Origin: Bradyrhizobium barranii subsp. barranii
GTDB lineage: Bacteria; Pseudomonadota; Alphaproteobacteria; Rhizobiales; Xanthobacteraceae
NCBI RefSeq assembly: GCF_017565645.3
Contig: NZ_CP086136.1
Span: 9,903,501 to 9,967,500, forward strand
Direction of reading: 5' to 3'
Length of the DNA: 64,000 bases
A program made the position numbers and the translations under genes. The notes beneath the pieces were generated by a model. That model saw nothing but the letters and a program-made list of their open reading frames with translations, was not told the DNA's origin and ran no database searches. The stretch's first letter is position 1. Every line of letters starts with the position of its first letter. Positions 42,926-51,378 of the stretch are shown here, in pieces.

Positions 42926-43597
42926 TTATCCCGTCGGGGTGCCCTGCTTCCACTGGCCGCCGGCGATCTTCGCCGCGGCAATCACCGCCTGGGTGCGGCT
43001 CTCGACGCCGAGCTTTTGCAGGATCGCCGAGACATGCGCCTTGATAGTGGCTTCGGAGACGCCGAGCTCGTAGGCGATCTGCTTGTTGAGCAGCCCTTCC
43101 GACAGCATCATCAAGACCCGGACCTGCTGCGGCGTCAGCGTCACCAGGCGGTCGCGCAGGCGCGTCATGTCGGGATCGGCGGCGGCCGATAGATCGGTGT
43201 CGCTGGGAACCCAGACGTCCCCCTCCATCACCTTGAGGATCGCGTCGCGCAAGGTCTCGACGCCGAATCGCTTCGGGATGAAGCCGGAGGCGCCGAAATC
43301 GAGCGAGCGGCGAATCGTGGCGCTGTCGTCGGAGGCCGAGACGATCACCACCGGGATGGCCGGATACTGCGCACGCAGATAGATCAGCCCTGAAAAGCCG
43401 GAGATCCCGGGCATCGAGAGGTCGAGCAGGACCAGATCGACGTCGGATGTCTGTTCCAGCAGCTTGGTGAGATCCTCGAACGATCCGGCCTCGTCGATCC
43501 TGGCCGAGGTCAGGACGCCCGCCACCGCTTGCCGCAACGCGTCGCGGAACAGGGGATGGTCATCGGCAATGACGAGATGGGTCGAAGGAGCGCTCAT
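42926..43597 (-). CDS. LuxR-family response regulator
   Basis: 223 residues from ATG 43597. The receiver domain has the acidic pair in VIADDHPLFRDAL near 10 and the phosphorylation site in LVLLDLSMPG (Asp59). The LuxR helix-turn-helix is near 150-210: LTPQQVRVLMMLSEGLLNKQ, then GVSEATIKAHVSAILQKLGV. No kinase gene lies next to it. Its type matches partners of CrbS-like kinases such as the one at 33378, 6 kb away. Confidence 0.92.
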   Translation of the reverse strand: MSAPSTHLVIADDHPLFRDALRQAVAGVLTSARIDEAGSFEDLTKLLEQTSDVDLVLLDLSMPGISGFSGLIYLRAQYPAIPVVIVSASDDSATIRRSLDFGASGFIPKRFGVETLRDAILKVMEGDVWVPSDTDLSAAADPDMTRLRDRLVTLTPQQVRVLMMLSEGLLNKQIAYELGVSEATIKAHVSAILQKLGVESRTQAVIAAAKIAGGQWKQGTPTG

Positions 43598-43901
43598 CGT
43601 TCTCTTGCTGGCATTCACACCGGGCCAGTAGGCCGGCCCGGAGCCTTGGTCAATTCTTTCCCGACCGGCCGTGGCATGCAAGTGGGCATTATCCCTTTGC
43701 GGGAACGGGGTTAACCCATGGTCGAGCGCGATCGTGCCGGATTGAAAGGTCCACGGCGTCAGGTGCGCGTCAGTGCGCAAGGCCGAAAGTCGTATTGGGG
43801 CGGGTTTCACGCCGATGTTACCTTGGAGCCAAGACCTGGGTTGATCCGGCATGACCGGGTATCCGGGGCGCGAGGAAACGCATTTCGGGGAGCGACTCAA
43901 C

Positions 43902-45566
43902 ATGTCGACAATGGCTGTGTCTCAAGCGGGCGCGGGAGGAATGACGAAGGACGAACGGTTCGTCATTCTCGCCTCCTCGCTCGGTACCGTCTTCGAGTGG
44001 TACGACTTCTACCTCTACGGTTCGCTGGCCGGCATCATCGGCGCGCAGTTCTTCTCGGCCTATCCGCCGGCAACCCGCGACATCTTCGCGCTGCTGGCCT
44101 TCGCCGCGGGCTTCCTCGTCCGTCCGTTCGGCGCCATCGTGTTCGGACGCGTCGGCGACATCGTCGGCCGCAAATACACCTTCCTCGTCACCATCCTGAT
44201 CATGGGTCTGTCGACCTTCATCGTCGGCCTGCTGCCCAATGCGGCGACCATCGGCATCGCGGCCCCGATCATCCTGATCGCGCTGCGCCTCGCCCAGGGC
44301 CTGGCGCTCGGCGGTGAATATGGCGGTGCGGCGACCTATGTCGCGGAGCACGCGCCGAACGGCAAGCGCGGCTACTACACCTCGTTCATTCAGACGACGG
44401 CCACGCTCGGCCTGTTCCTGTCGCTGCTGGTGATCCTGTTCACCCGCAGCGCGATCGGCGAGGCCGATTTCGCGGCCTGGGGCTGGCGCATCCCGTTCCT
44501 GGTCTCGGTGCTGCTGCTCGGCATCTCGGTCTGGATCCGGCTCCGCCTCAGCGAATCCCCGATCTTCCAGAAGATGAAGGACGAGGGGAAGAGCTCGAAG
44601 GCGCCGCTGACGGAAGCCTTCGGCAACTGGCAGAACGGCAAGCTCGTTCTGCTCGCGCTACTCGGCGGCGTGATGGGCCAGGGCGTGGTCTGGTACACCG
44701 GCCAGTTCTACGCGCTGTTCTTCCTGCAATCGATCCTGAAGGTCGACGGCTATACCGCCAACCTGCTGATCGCCTGGTCGCTGCTGCTCGGCACCGGCTT
44801 CTTCATCGTGTTCGGCGTGCTCTCCGACAAGATCGGCCGCAAGCCGATTATCCTCGGCGGCTGTCTGATCGCGGCGCTGACCTTCTTCCCGATCTTCAAG
44901 ATGATCACCACCAACGCCAACCCGGCGCTGGAAAAGGCGATCGAGTCGGTCAAGGTCGACGTGGTGGCGGATCCCGCGGGTTGCGGCGACCTGTTCAACC
45001 CGGTCGGCACCCGCGTCTTCAGCGCGCCCTGCGACACCGCACGCGCCTACCTGTCGGGCGCGTCGGTCAAGTACTCGACCTCTTCCGGCCCGGCCGGCTC
45101 CGGCGTGAAGGTGGTGGTCAACGGCAAGGACATCGCCTACGCCAACGCCAAGGACGGCAATCCCGCGCTGCTCGCCGCAGTGCAGGCAGCCGGCTATCCG
45201 AAGCCGGGCGATGCGGGCATCGTGAAGATGTCGCATCCGTTCGACATCTTCCGTCCGCAGGTGGCCGCGACCGTCGGGCTGCTGTTCATCCTGGTGATCT
45301 TCGTCACCATGGTGTACGGCCCGATCGCCGCGATGCTGGTCGAACTGTTCCCGACCCGCATTCGCTACACCTCGATGTCGCTGCCCTACCACATTGGTAA
45401 CGGCTGGTTCGGCGGCCTGCTGCCCGCGACCGCGTTCGCGATCGTGGCCTCGACCGGCGATATCTATGCGGGTCTCTGGTATCCGGTCATCTTCGCATCG
45501 ATTACCGTCGTGATCGGCTTCTTCTTCCTGCCCGAGACCAAGGACGTCGACATCAAGGCGACCTGA
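43902..45566 (+). CDS. MHS-type major facilitator transporter with a large insert
   Basis: 554 residues from ATG 43902 (GGGGAG upstream). The N-terminal half has SLGTVFEWYDFYLYGSLAGI, typical of the metabolite:H+ symporter (proline/betaine-like) family, and the loop GRVGDIVGRKYTFLVTILI. The C-terminal half has LFPTRIRYTSMSLPYHIGNG. Between helices there is an insert of about 115 residues (about 335-448) with two cysteines (DPAGCGDLF, FSAPCDTARAY). This explains the length above the usual 430. Substrate is probably an organic acid or compatible solute; unknown from sequence. A strong terminator follows. Confidence 0.9.
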   Translation: MSTMAVSQAGAGGMTKDERFVILASSLGTVFEWYDFYLYGSLAGIIGAQFFSAYPPATRDIFALLAFAAGFLVRPFGAIVFGRVGDIVGRKYTFLVTILIMGLSTFIVGLLPNAATIGIAAPIILIALRLAQGLALGGEYGGAATYVAEHAPNGKRGYYTSFIQTTATLGLFLSLLVILFTRSAIGEADFAAWGWRIPFLVSVLLLGISVWIRLRLSESPIFQKMKDEGKSSKAPLTEAFGNWQNGKLVLLALLGGVMGQGVVWYTGQFYALFFLQSILKVDGYTANLLIAWSLLLGTGFFIVFGVLSDKIGRKPIILGGCLIAALTFFPIFKMITTNANPALEKAIESVKVDVVADPAGCGDLFNPVGTRVFSAPCDTARAYLSGASVKYSTSSGPAGSGVKVVVNGKDIAYANAKDGNPALLAAVQAAGYPKPGDAGIVKMSHPFDIFRPQVAATVGLLFILVIFVTMVYGPIAAMLVELFPTRIRYTSMSLPYHIGNGWFGGLLPATAFAIVASTGDIYAGLWYPVIFASITVVIGFFFLPETKDVDIKAT

Positions 45567-45589
45567 TCGACAGCACCGATCGACACACG

Positions 45590-45622
45590 AACCGGCCGCG
45601 GTCTCCGCGGCCGGTTTTGTTT
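45590..45622 (+). terminator. Rho-independent terminator after the MHS transporter
   Basis: AACCGGCCGCGG pairs with CCGCGGCCGGTT around a short loop (45590-45615), followed by TTGTTTTGGG. It also ends the converging YjbQ gene region. Confidence 0.88.
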
Positions 45623-45627
45623 TGGGA

Positions 45628-46101
45628 TCAGTGATTGCTGCCGATGAATTGCAGCACCACCTCGCGCCGGTGCGGGCGCTTGCGGTGCTCGATCAGGTAG
45701 ATCGCCTGCCACGTACCGAGCGCGAGCTTGCCGTTCAGGATCGGGACCTGAAGCGAGGTCTGCGTCAGCATGGTCTTGACGTGCGCCGGCATGTCGTCCG
45801 GTCCCTCGGTGTCGTGGGTCCAGCCGGCGTTCTCAGGCGCGAGCCGCGACAGTGCCGTGGTGAGATCGACGAGCACGGACGGATCGGCGTTCTCCTGGAT
45901 CGTCAGCGACGCCGAGGTGTGCCGGATGAACAGCGTCAGCGCGCCATCGCGCGCCTGAACCTCATTGATGAACTTCGCGGCTTCGCTGGTGAGATCGGTG
46001 AAGCCGCGGCCGGGCGTCTGCACGGTCAGCAGTGACGATGCGACGGTGGTGACTTGCACCGACGATGGCGCCGAGCGCGTGACGGATTTGCCTGATGTCA
46101 T
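45628..46101 (-). CDS. YjbQ-family protein (UPF0047)
   Basis: 157 residues from ATG 46101. Family motifs are present: LTLFIRHTSASLTIQENADP near 55, MPAHVKTMLTQTSLQVPILN near 102 and LGTWQAIYLIEHRKRPHRRE near 128, with His residues for metal binding. Some relatives show weak thiamin phosphate synthase activity, but the physiological role is not settled. It stands alone and converges with the MHS transporter; a palindromic repeat follows on its 5' side. Confidence 0.88.
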   Translation of the reverse strand: MTSGKSVTRSAPSSVQVTTVASSLLTVQTPGRGFTDLTSEAAKFINEVQARDGALTLFIRHTSASLTIQENADPSVLVDLTTALSRLAPENAGWTHDTEGPDDMPAHVKTMLTQTSLQVPILNGKLALGTWQAIYLIEHRKRPHRREVVLQFIGSNH

Positions 46102-46125
46102 GATATGTCTCGATTGATCGAACAC

Positions 46126-46231
46126 TGCCGTAGGGTGGGCAAAGGCGCGTAGCGACGTGCCCACGTCTTCTTACGTCACGGTGGAAACGAGGTGGGGACG
46201 GCGCAAGAACGCTTTTGCCCACCCTACGGCA
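46126..46231. repeat. 18-bp inverted repeat, family C
   Basis: TGCCGTAGGGTGGGCAAA (46126-46143) has a perfect inverted partner at 46214-46231. The unit lies between yjbQ and the coiled-coil gene and matches a repeat type I associate with bradyrhizobial genomes. Confidence 0.8.
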
Positions 46232-46261
46232 GCTCAACGCATGGATAACGCGAAGGGGTCC

Positions 46262-46780
46262 TCAAATCTTCCCCGAGACGTCCTTCTGCACGCGGTTGGC
46301 CATGTCGATCAGCCGGCGCCAGGCCTTTTCCAGGAACGACATCACCCGATCGACATCCTGGTCGCTGGGCAGCGGAATCTCGATCTTGCGGTCTCCCTCG
46401 GCGACCTTCGGGTCCTTCTTGAGCGGATCGGATTTCGGCATCGCCTCGTCGATCTTGCCTGAGACGGTCGGCCCCGCCGCGATCTGCCCCTTCAGCTTCT
46501 CGACTTCGGCCTGGAGCCGGCCGATCTCGGCGTCGAGCGCGGTGCGTTCGTCGGGCACCGCGTAACAGGCCCAGCCCGCGCCGTTCTTGGTGCAGGTCGA
46601 TACCGTGCCGGTGCGGGTGTCGAGCCGCAGCACGCCCTCGGGGATGGGCGTCATGCTGTAGCGGCCGTTTTCGCTGTCGGGCGCGGACTGTGCGGCAACG
46701 AGGCCGCCGCCGATGGTCATCACCGCGGCGAATACCGCCGCTGCAAGCCATGATGCTGTGGATGAATTTGCTGGTCTCAT
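46262..46780 (-). CDS. Exported coiled-coil hypothetical protein
   Basis: 172 residues from ATG 46780 with GGAGAGCG upstream (an in-frame ATG at 46795 exists). A signal peptide or anchor (WLAAAVFAAVMTIGGGLVAA) is followed by a Cys-containing segment (VSTCTKNGAGWACYAV) and then a coiled coil (ALDAEIGRLQAEVEKLKGQI). It ends in an amphipathic helix (MSFLEKAWRRLIDMANRVQK). No named domain. Placement upstream of the ATP synthase operon, divergently, does not indicate a role. Confidence 0.72.
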   Translation of the reverse strand: MRPANSSTASWLAAAVFAAVMTIGGGLVAAQSAPDSENGRYSMTPIPEGVLRLDTRTGTVSTCTKNGAGWACYAVPDERTALDAEIGRLQAEVEKLKGQIAAGPTVSGKIDEAMPKSDPLKKDPKVAEGDRKIEIPLPSDQDVDRVMSFLEKAWRRLIDMANRVQKDVSGKI

Positions 46781-47044
46781 CGCGCTCTCCGCCATGGCGC
46801 TTCTGCGGCTTCTCTTCAATTCTACACCCCGGCGAGGCGATCTGCCGCCCAAAACGCGCCACCGATATCAACGATCGCGGCAATCCCTTTGATCCCGCCA
46901 GCAGGACGAAATGGTGGTCGCATCCGCCGATCATGAAGAGAGCTGCTGCGGTGCGGCGTCACGCTGTGTGCAGCGTTGCCGCGCGCGCCAATATCATGAA
47001 GTAAATCAGATACATAATAGAACGCGACGCAATCGTGACTTGGC

Positions 47045-47073
47045 TTGACTTGATTATGGGCCATCAGTATGGT
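47045..47073 (+). promoter_or_regulatory. Probable promoter of the F0 operon
   Basis: TTGACT (47045-47050), 17 bp, TATGGT (47068-47073), giving a start near 47080, 60 bp before atpI. It lies in a 359-base gap (46781-47139) that shows no convincing gene. Confidence 0.5.
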
Positions 47074-47139
47074 CCGCGCGGCTTTTGAGGGTGGCGGGCG
47101 TAATTTCCATTCAGCCGCGGCGTTTCGGGTCTTCGTTGC

Positions 47140-47514
47140 ATGACACAGGGCACGGGACACGGCGAGAATGGGGATCGCGATAGATCGTCCGAGGAAGCTG
47201 CGCTTTCCGAACGGCTCGGGAATCTTGATCAGCGGTTGTCCGAATTCCGGGACCGACGAATCAAGACCGAGCAACCCGCAGGTGACGGTGAAGACAGAGC
47301 GGCCAGAGCTTCGGCGATGGCGCTTGGTTTCCGGTTATCCTCCGAGTTGGTCGCCGGGGTCGTTGTCGGAGCGGGGATTGGCTGGGGTTTCGACCGCTTG
47401 CTGTCGACGTCGCCTTTCGGATTTATCGTGTTCCTGCTGCTGGGCTTCGTGGCCGGCGTGGTGAATGTGGTGAGAACGGCAGGCGCGGGTCAAAACAGGC
47501 GCGGTGATTCTTAA
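47140..47514 (+). CDS. atpI: ATP synthase protein I
   Basis: 124 residues. An acidic N-terminal region precedes two transmembrane helices: SSELVAGVVVGAGIGWGFDR near 68 and PFGFIVFLLLGFVAGVVNVV near 92. Known role: assembly factor for the c-ring, also linked to Mg2+ import. It is the first gene of the F0 operon. The start has no strong ribosome-binding site. Confidence 0.9.
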   Translation: MTQGTGHGENGDRDRSSEEAALSERLGNLDQRLSEFRDRRIKTEQPAGDGEDRAARASAMALGFRLSSELVAGVVVGAGIGWGFDRLLSTSPFGFIVFLLLGFVAGVVNVVRTAGAGQNRRGDS

Positions 47515-47626
47515 GCGATCCGCACCAACAGAGGAATGATCGTGCCGGCTATGCCGGTACGGGCCGGCCCGGCCGGCAGACCGAGACCCGCCGGCATTGC
47601 CCGGCAGACCAAGAGATGCCGCGCTG

Positions 47627-48376
47627 ATGAAAATCGACCCGATCCACCAGTTCAACATCGAGCCTCTCTTCACCCTGGGCCATATCGGCAATCACACGAT
47701 CGCCTTCACCAATTCGTCGCTCTACATGCTGGTGGCGGTGGCGATCATCTCGTTCCTGATGCTTGCCAGTGGCACGCAGCTGGTTCCCGGGCGCCTCCAG
47801 TCGGTCGCCGAGATCTCCTACGAATTCGTCGCCTCGACCATCCGTTCGACGGCCGGCGCGGAAGGCATGAAGTTCTTCCCGCTGATCTTCTCGCTGTTCA
47901 TGTTCATCTGCGTCTCGAACCTGGTCGGCATCATCCCCTATACCTTCACGATCTCGAGCCATCTGATCGTGACGGCCGCGCTCGCGCTTTTGGTCTTCTT
48001 CACCGTGTTGATCTACGGCGTTGCCAAGAACGGCCTGAAATTCTTCTCGATCTTCGTGCCTCACGGCGTCCCCGGCTACATCCTGCCGCTGGTGATGTTC
48101 ATCGAGATCCTGTCGTTCTTCCTGCGGCCGGTCTCCCACAGCGTCCGTCTGTTCGCCAACATGCTGGCCGGCCACATCGCGCTCAAGGTTTTCGCGGGCT
48201 TCGTCGCCATGCTCGGCTTCTCGCTCGGCGCGCTCGGCTGGGTCGGCGGCGTGCTGCCGCTGGCGCTCACGGTCGCGCTGTACGCTCTCGAGATTCTGGT
48301 CGCGTTCCTGCAGGCCTATGTGTTTGCGATCCTGACCTGCATCTACCTGAACGACGCCATTCATCCGGGACACTGA
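47627..48376 (+). CDS. atpB: F0 ATP synthase subunit a
   Basis: 249 residues from ATG 47627 (AAGAGATG upstream). The conserved C-terminal helices are clear: [20 protein letters not shown] carries the essential stator arginine (SVRLFANML), and [20 protein letters not shown] ends the proton half-channel. It forms the proton path with the c-ring. It follows atpI by 112 bp. Confidence 0.97.
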   Translation: MKIDPIHQFNIEPLFTLGHIGNHTIAFTNSSLYMLVAVAIISFLMLASGTQLVPGRLQSVAEISYEFVASTIRSTAGAEGMKFFPLIFSLFMFICVSNLVGIIPYTFTISSHLIVTAALALLVFFTVLIYGVAKNGLKFFSIFVPHGVPGYILPLVMFIEILSFFLRPVSHSVRLFANMLAGHIALKVFAGFVAMLGFSLGALGWVGGVLPLALTVALYALEILVAFLQAYVFAILTCIYLNDAIHPGH

Positions 48377-48429
48377 GCGGTCCGGGGAATTTCCACCCAC
48401 AACCCAATCTTTCTTCCAAGGAGTCTAAA

Positions 48430-48660
48430 ATGGATCCGGCAGCAGCAAAACTTATCGGCGCGGGCATCGCATGCATCGGCATGGGCGGCGCGGGCGTCGG
48501 CGTGGGCGTGATCTTCGGCAACTACCTTGCCGCAGCCGTTCGCAATCCGTCGGCCGCTCAGGGCCAGTTCGGCAACCTGATCTTCGGCTTCGCCGTGACC
48601 GAAGCGCTTGGCATTTTCTCGCTGCTGATCGCGCTGCTGCTGCTGTTCGTTCCGCTCTGA
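48430..48660 (+). CDS. atpE: F0 ATP synthase subunit c
   Basis: 76 residues, two helices with a polar loop. The first is Gly-rich ([20 protein letters not shown]). The loop has [12 protein letters not shown], and the second helix carries the proton-binding Glu in [15 protein letters not shown]. No Na+-type ligand pattern is apparent, so a proton-driven ring is expected. The start has AAGGAGTC upstream. Confidence 0.97.
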   Translation: MDPAAAKLIGAGIACIGMGGAGVGVGVIFGNYLAAAVRNPSAAQGQFGNLIFGFAVTEALGIFSLLIALLLLFVPL

Positions 48661-48720
48661 GGACGATGTTTCGCGCCGCTTCGACCGAAGCGGCGCGCAT
48701 GACGGCAACAGGAGTATTCC

Positions 48721-49284
48721 ATGGCTGAGAGTCATGGCGGGGCGAAAAGTCCGGCGGCGGGCGCCCACACCGAGTCCGAAGGCGGTCACGGTGGCGGTTT
48801 TCCGCCTTTCGAGAGCGGCACCTATGCTTCACAGCTGGTGTCACTCGCGATCTTCTTCGTCGCGCTTTACGTGATCGTGTCCAAGCTCGCTCTGCCGCGC
48901 GTCGGCGGTGCGATCGAGGCACGTCAAAACAAGATCGAGGGTGACCTCGCCGAAGCGCAGAAGCTGAAGGACCAGTCCGACGCGGCGCTGAAGGCCTATG
49001 AGGGTGAGCTTGCTTCGGCACGTTCGCGCGCGCAGGCGATCGGCAACGAATCCCGCGACAAGGCGAATGCGCAGGCGGAAGCCGAGCGCAAGGCGCTTGA
49101 AGAGCAACTGGCGGTCAAGCTCGCCGAGGCGGAAAAGACCATCGCCTCGACCCGCACGACGGCCATGAGCAACGTCCGCGGCATCGCGGCCGATGCGGCA
49201 GGCCAGATCGTGCAGCAGCTCACCGGTATCGTTCCGGACGCAGCCTCGGTCAGCACTGCCGTTGACGCGTCCTTGAAGGGTTAG
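48721..49284 (+). CDS. atpF': F0 ATP synthase subunit b'
   Basis: 187 residues. A Gly/His-rich cytoplasmic N-terminus precedes one transmembrane helix ([20 protein letters not shown] near 40) and a long coiled coil ([20 protein letters not shown], then [20 protein letters not shown]). It forms a heterodimeric stalk with subunit b. The divided b/b' arrangement is typical of alphaproteobacteria. It precedes atpF by only 5 bp. Confidence 0.95.
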   Translation: MAESHGGAKSPAAGAHTESEGGHGGGFPPFESGTYASQLVSLAIFFVALYVIVSKLALPRVGGAIEARQNKIEGDLAEAQKLKDQSDAALKAYEGELASARSRAQAIGNESRDKANAQAEAERKALEEQLAVKLAEAEKTIASTRTTAMSNVRGIAADAAGQIVQQLTGIVPDAASVSTAVDASLKG

Positions 49285-49289
49285 TCGAT

Positions 49290-49775
49290 ATGTTCTTCGA
49301 TCCTGAAACCTGGGTCGCCATCGCCTTCGTGATCCTGATGGTCCTGTTCGGCTATCTCGGGGTCTTCAAGAAGGTGACGACTGCGCTCGACCATCGCGCC
49401 GACCGCATCAAGGCCGAGCTCGACGACGCGACGCGCCTCAAGCAGGAAGCGGCCAAGGTGCTCGCCGACTACAAGGCGCGCAGTGCCACGGCCGAGCGCG
49501 AGGCTGCCGACATCATCGCCAACGCCAAGTCCGAAGCCGAGCGCATCGCGACCGAGGCCAAGGCGAAGATGGAAGACTTCGTCGCCCGCCGCACCAAGAC
49601 CGCGGAGAGCAAGATCGCGCTCGCCGAGGCCCAGGCGGTGGCCGATGTCCGCGCCGCAGCCGCGGAAGCCGCCGTCCAGGCCGCCTCCACGATCCTGTCG
49701 CAGTCGGTCAAGGGCCAGGTCGCCGATGACCTGCTCGCCAAGGGCATCAACGAGGTTCGGCGGAAGCTGAACTGA
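49290..49775 (+). CDS. atpF: F0 ATP synthase subunit b
   Basis: 161 residues. The N-terminal helix ([20 protein letters not shown]) anchors the stalk, followed by a charged coiled coil ([20 protein letters not shown], then [20 protein letters not shown]). It dimerises with b' and binds F1. It is the last gene of the F0 operon and a terminator follows. F1 genes are not in the window. Confidence 0.96.
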   Translation: MFFDPETWVAIAFVILMVLFGYLGVFKKVTTALDHRADRIKAELDDATRLKQEAAKVLADYKARSATAEREAADIIANAKSEAERIATEAKAKMEDFVARRTKTAESKIALAEAQAVADVRAAAAEAAVQAASTILSQSVKGQVADDLLAKGINEVRRKLN

Positions 49776-49800
49776 GGGGCTTTGCCTTCATCAATCAAAA

Positions 49801-49828
49801 AGCCGGCGCGCGAGCGCCGGCTTTTTTG
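49801..49828 (+). terminator. Rho-independent terminator of the F0 operon
   Basis: AGCCGGCGC pairs with GCGCCGGCT (49801-49822) followed by TTTTTT; 26 bp after the atpF stop. Confidence 0.92.
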
Positions 49829-49857
49829 TTGGGCAGGCCTGTAGCCGCAAATCAGGT

Positions 49858-49963
49858 GTCATCACCCGCGAAGGCGGGTGATCCAGTATTCCAGAGACAG
49901 CAATGGGATACGGAGAAGCCGCGGCGAACTGGATGCCCCGCCTTCGCGGGGCATGACAGCGAA
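49858..49963. repeat. Palindromic repeat, family D
   Basis: TCATCACCCGCGAAGGCGGG at the left and CCCGCCTTCGCGGGGCATGA at the right form the outer stem, with CCAGTATTCCAGAGACAGCA between. It lies between the F0 terminator and the next gene. A repeat type I associate with bradyrhizobia. Confidence 0.78.
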
Positions 49964-49975
49964 GCTTGTGGTTAC

Positions 49976-50632
49976 CTATTTCTTCTTCGGCCTTGCCTTC
50001 GGCTCGGGCGAGAGCGCCTGCGGGTCGAAGCCGACATAAAAGATGTAGGAATCGGCGATCTTGGCCGAGGGCACCGGATAGGCCAGATCCTCGGCGATGA
50101 AGGTGAAGGGCACGCTGCCGCCCTCCGACATCTCGACCGTGGTCCGGTAGGCCTTCGAGGCGATCACCTTCTCACCGACGCCGCCCTGCACCACGGCAAT
50201 GCGCAAGGGCACCTCGACGGTCGCAGGCGCACCGGCGGGACCGGCGATGACACGGCCCTGGATGCCGATCCGGGCCGTGATATCGCCGCCATTCCGGGTA
50301 CATTCACGCGCCATCTTGGTGATCGTGGCCTGGAAGCGGATCTCATTGCCGACGGCCGGCTTGCCGGCGGCGCCGACCGCATAGGTCGAGGCCCCGGCGC
50401 GCACCGTGACCTGCGGACAATCGACGTCGTCATCGGCCGCCGGCTGGCCGGGCGCGGGCGCCGGCTTGGGCTGGGCCGGCTCGTCGGACTTGCCGCCGAA
50501 CAGGCTCTTGAAGCGGTCGGTGAGCGACTGGGCCGCCACCGGCGAGACGGCGGCGAGCGCAACCGACAACGCCAGCGCGATCCCCGTACCCCGCCGCAAC
50601 GCATTCCGCGATGACCGAAGCTTCTTCACCAT
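49976..50632 (-). CDS. Secreted hypothetical protein
   Basis: 218 residues from ATG 50632. A signal peptide (GTGIALALSVALAAVSPVAA) is followed by a Pro/Ala-rich linker (EPAQPKPAPAPGQPAADDD) and a beta-rich C-terminal domain (RIAVVQGGVGEKVIASKAYR; GGSVPFTFIAEDLAYPVPSA). Two cysteines (VDCPQ, RECTR) may pair. I do not recognise a named family. The C-terminus is basic (KARPKKK). Confidence 0.75.
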   Translation of the reverse strand: MVKKLRSSRNALRRGTGIALALSVALAAVSPVAAQSLTDRFKSLFGGKSDEPAQPKPAPAPGQPAADDDVDCPQVTVRAGASTYAVGAAGKPAVGNEIRFQATITKMARECTRNGGDITARIGIQGRVIAGPAGAPATVEVPLRIAVVQGGVGEKVIASKAYRTTVEMSEGGSVPFTFIAEDLAYPVPSAKIADSYIFYVGFDPQALSPEPKARPKKK

Positions 50633-50751
50633 CAACGCCCATACTCCATGACCATCCTCCAGCCGATCGCCGGCCGGCCAGCGGTTTATATCGCCAAAAT
50701 CGGCGAACCCAAGGCAGCAAACAAGGAGACTTTGGCAGCACGAGCGGCAGC

Positions 50752-51339
50752 TCAGCCGCGGAAATCCTCGTGCAGCAGGCCGAACAGCAGGTGGTCCTGC
50801 CAGACCCCGTTGATGCAGAGATAGCGGCGCGCCAGGCCCTCGCGGGAGAAGCCGCACTTCTCCAGCACCCGGATCGACGACGCATTGGTCGGGATGCAGG
50901 CGGCCTCGACCCGGTGCAGATTGAGCTCCCCGAACAGCGTCGGCAGCAACACCCGCAGCGCCGCCGTCATGTAGCCGCGATGGGCATGAGGCTTGCCGAC
51001 CCAGTAGCCGATGGTGCCGGCCTGGACGATGCCACGGCGGACATTGGCGAGCGTGATGCCGCCAACCATGGCGCCATCGAGCTCACGGAAGATCAGGAAG
51101 GGATAGGAGCGGTCCGCGGCGATGTCCTCGGAATAGCGCCGCAGGCGGCGGCGGAAGCCGGACCGGGTCAGGTCGTCGGACGGCCAGATCGGCTCCCAGG
51201 GCGTCAGGTAATCGCGGCTGGACTCGCGCAAATGGGCCCACTGTATGAAGTCCGACATCTGCGGTGCGCGCAGCAATAGCCCGTTGCCGCGCGGCGCGAG
51301 GGCGGCGGGTCCACTGGATGGCAGGCGAAACAGGGCCAT
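50752..51339 (-). CDS. GNAT N-acetyltransferase, RimJ-like
   Basis: 195 residues. RimJ/RimL-style features: RDYLTPWEPIWPSDDLTRSG near 42, then FLIFRELDGAMVGGITLANV near 81, acetyl-CoA-binding YWVGKPHAHRGYMTAALRVL near 112, and ACIPTNASSIRVLEKCGFSR near 147. Such enzymes acetylate N-termini of ribosomal proteins or other amines; target unknown. It is 39 bp after the M16 protease gene in the same direction. Confidence 0.9.
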   Translation of the reverse strand: MALFRLPSSGPAALAPRGNGLLLRAPQMSDFIQWAHLRESSRDYLTPWEPIWPSDDLTRSGFRRRLRRYSEDIAADRSYPFLIFRELDGAMVGGITLANVRRGIVQAGTIGYWVGKPHAHRGYMTAALRVLLPTLFGELNLHRVEAACIPTNASSIRVLEKCGFSREGLARRYLCINGVWQDHLLFGLLHEDFRG

Positions 51340-51378
51340 GGTGATGCTTCCCGGGGCAGATCAGCCCGTGCGCGGCTC

